From: Bacteroides sp. UBA1317
Lineage (GTDB): Bacteria > Bacteroidota > Bacteroidia > Bacteroidales > Bacteroidaceae
DNA length: 5,021 nucleotides
Assembly: GCA_002307035.1 (NCBI GenBank)
Contig: DBTL01000079.1
Span: 1-5,021, forward strand
Direction: 5' to 3'
The notes beneath the pieces were generated by a model, which ran no database searches, was not told the origin of the DNA, and was given only the letters and a program-made list of their open reading frames with translations. Shown one piece after another: positions 4,494 to 5,021 of this stretch (the stretch's first letter is position 1; each line of letters starts with the position of its first letter). The position numbers were made by a program, and so were the translations under genes.

Positions 4494-5021
4494 ATGAGCA
4501 AAATTAATGGAATGACTGCTACTTTTGTTGTTTTTCTCACTCTTGTAGTACTATTGGTCTACTAATAAAAAGTCCAATTGATATGATAAAGCAAGCTCAA
4601 GAACCGAAAGTAGCTGGTTTGTATATCCAATTTGAAAATGGAACTACCGAACCAGAAGTTAAAACCATTCTTGAGAATTACATGACTGTGAACTATACTA
4701 TAGATTACAATTCTAACATTGGACGAGGAATGTATTACATAAAAGTAGATAAAGATAAAATGAATGAATTGAAGAAAGGCGAAAATTGGACTTCTGAAGT
4801 TGAAATCAATAAAGGAAATTATAGCGTAATAATGCTATCCGAAGAATTTACTCCAGATGAAAATTTTCTTACACTGCTGGAAAAAAATAATCTTCAGTTG
4901 AAAAAGGCTATCATGTGTAATATCCGCTTTGGAGATGGATCACAAAATTGGATTGTGGGAAAGAATTGTGTTCTTGAAAGGGATGCAATTCGGACAAAAA
5001 ATAAGCTTGAAACAAATGAGA
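4494..5021 (+). pseudogene. UPF0228 family protein, frameshifted, 3' end outside window
   Basis: UPF0228 (PF05727) is a Methanosarcina family of small membrane-anchored proteins without known function; the assignment rests on recognising the text, with no search run. The ATG at 4494, preceded by GGTG at 4485-4488, opens a frame MSKINGMTATFVVFLTLVVL that stops at TAA 4563-4565 inside the membrane segment. The rest continues one frame back: LLIKSPIDMIKQ at about 4559-4594, followed by AGLYIQFENGTTEPEV, a GRGMYYIKVDKDKM segment, and FGDGSQNW, open to the window end. One missing base between about 4545 and 4562 explains the break; adding it would join VVLLV to LLIKS. The first ATG after the break, 4583, has no ribosome binding site and would lose the anchor. 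Choices are a true pseudogene, a sequencing error, or recoding; no standard slippery heptamer is present. The long intact downstream frame suggests a recent event or an error. Confidence 0.75.

Noticed and set aside
4540..4566. Programmed -1 frameshift in the UPF0228 gene
   Set aside because: No X XXY YYZ slippery heptamer is present at the junction and no clear stimulatory hairpin follows. A plain one-base deletion or error is simpler.

Overview
The window reads as chromosomal DNA of a methanogenic archaeon, most likely Methanosarcina. The main pointer is the gene running off the right edge: it reads as UPF0228 (PF05727), a family I know only from Methanosarcina. Supporting signs are low G+C, archaeal BRE/TATA-like promoters, GGAG/GGTG ribosome binding sites, exported proteins rich in N-glycosylation sequons, and a PGF-CTERM-type archaeosortase tail. 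The species cannot be fixed from the sequence alone.

Layout, all on the + strand. Positions 1-50 hold a leader. Positions 51-1157 encode a secreted zinc enzyme of the phospholipase C / S1-P1 nuclease superfamily. A textbook hairpin plus T-run follows at 1183-1210. Positions 1211-1370 are AT-rich and carry two inverted repeats, one bracketing the likely TATA box of the next gene. Positions 1371-2054 encode a membrane-anchored extracytoplasmic protein of unknown function. Positions 2055-2669 (615 bases) have no intact ordinary gene. They hold a decayed membrane-protein frame, several inverted repeats, a T-rich tract, a BRE/TATA pair, and a 20-codon leader ORF. That ORF ends inside a hairpin masking the ribosome binding site of the next gene. 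Positions 2670-4358 encode a large cell-surface protein with a signal peptide, a duplicated domain, a Ser-rich linker and a PGF-CTERM tail. Positions 4359-4493 hold a TATA-like element and a terminator-like hairpin just before the last gene. From 4494 to the window end lies the UPF0228 gene, interrupted by an apparent one-base deletion in its membrane segment.

The genes do not form a recognisable pathway or a tight operon: each has its own upstream signals. What they share is location, since all four products are predicted to be exported or membrane-anchored. The most interesting signal is in the leaders. The stretch before the 2670 gene combines a leader ORF with a ribosome-binding-site hairpin, and its last ~45 bases resemble the leader at 7-53 before the phospholipase/nuclease-like gene. 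This could be a repeated translational control element, or the shared 3' end of a duplicated upstream gene. I see no tRNA, rRNA, CRISPR array or intact mobile element.
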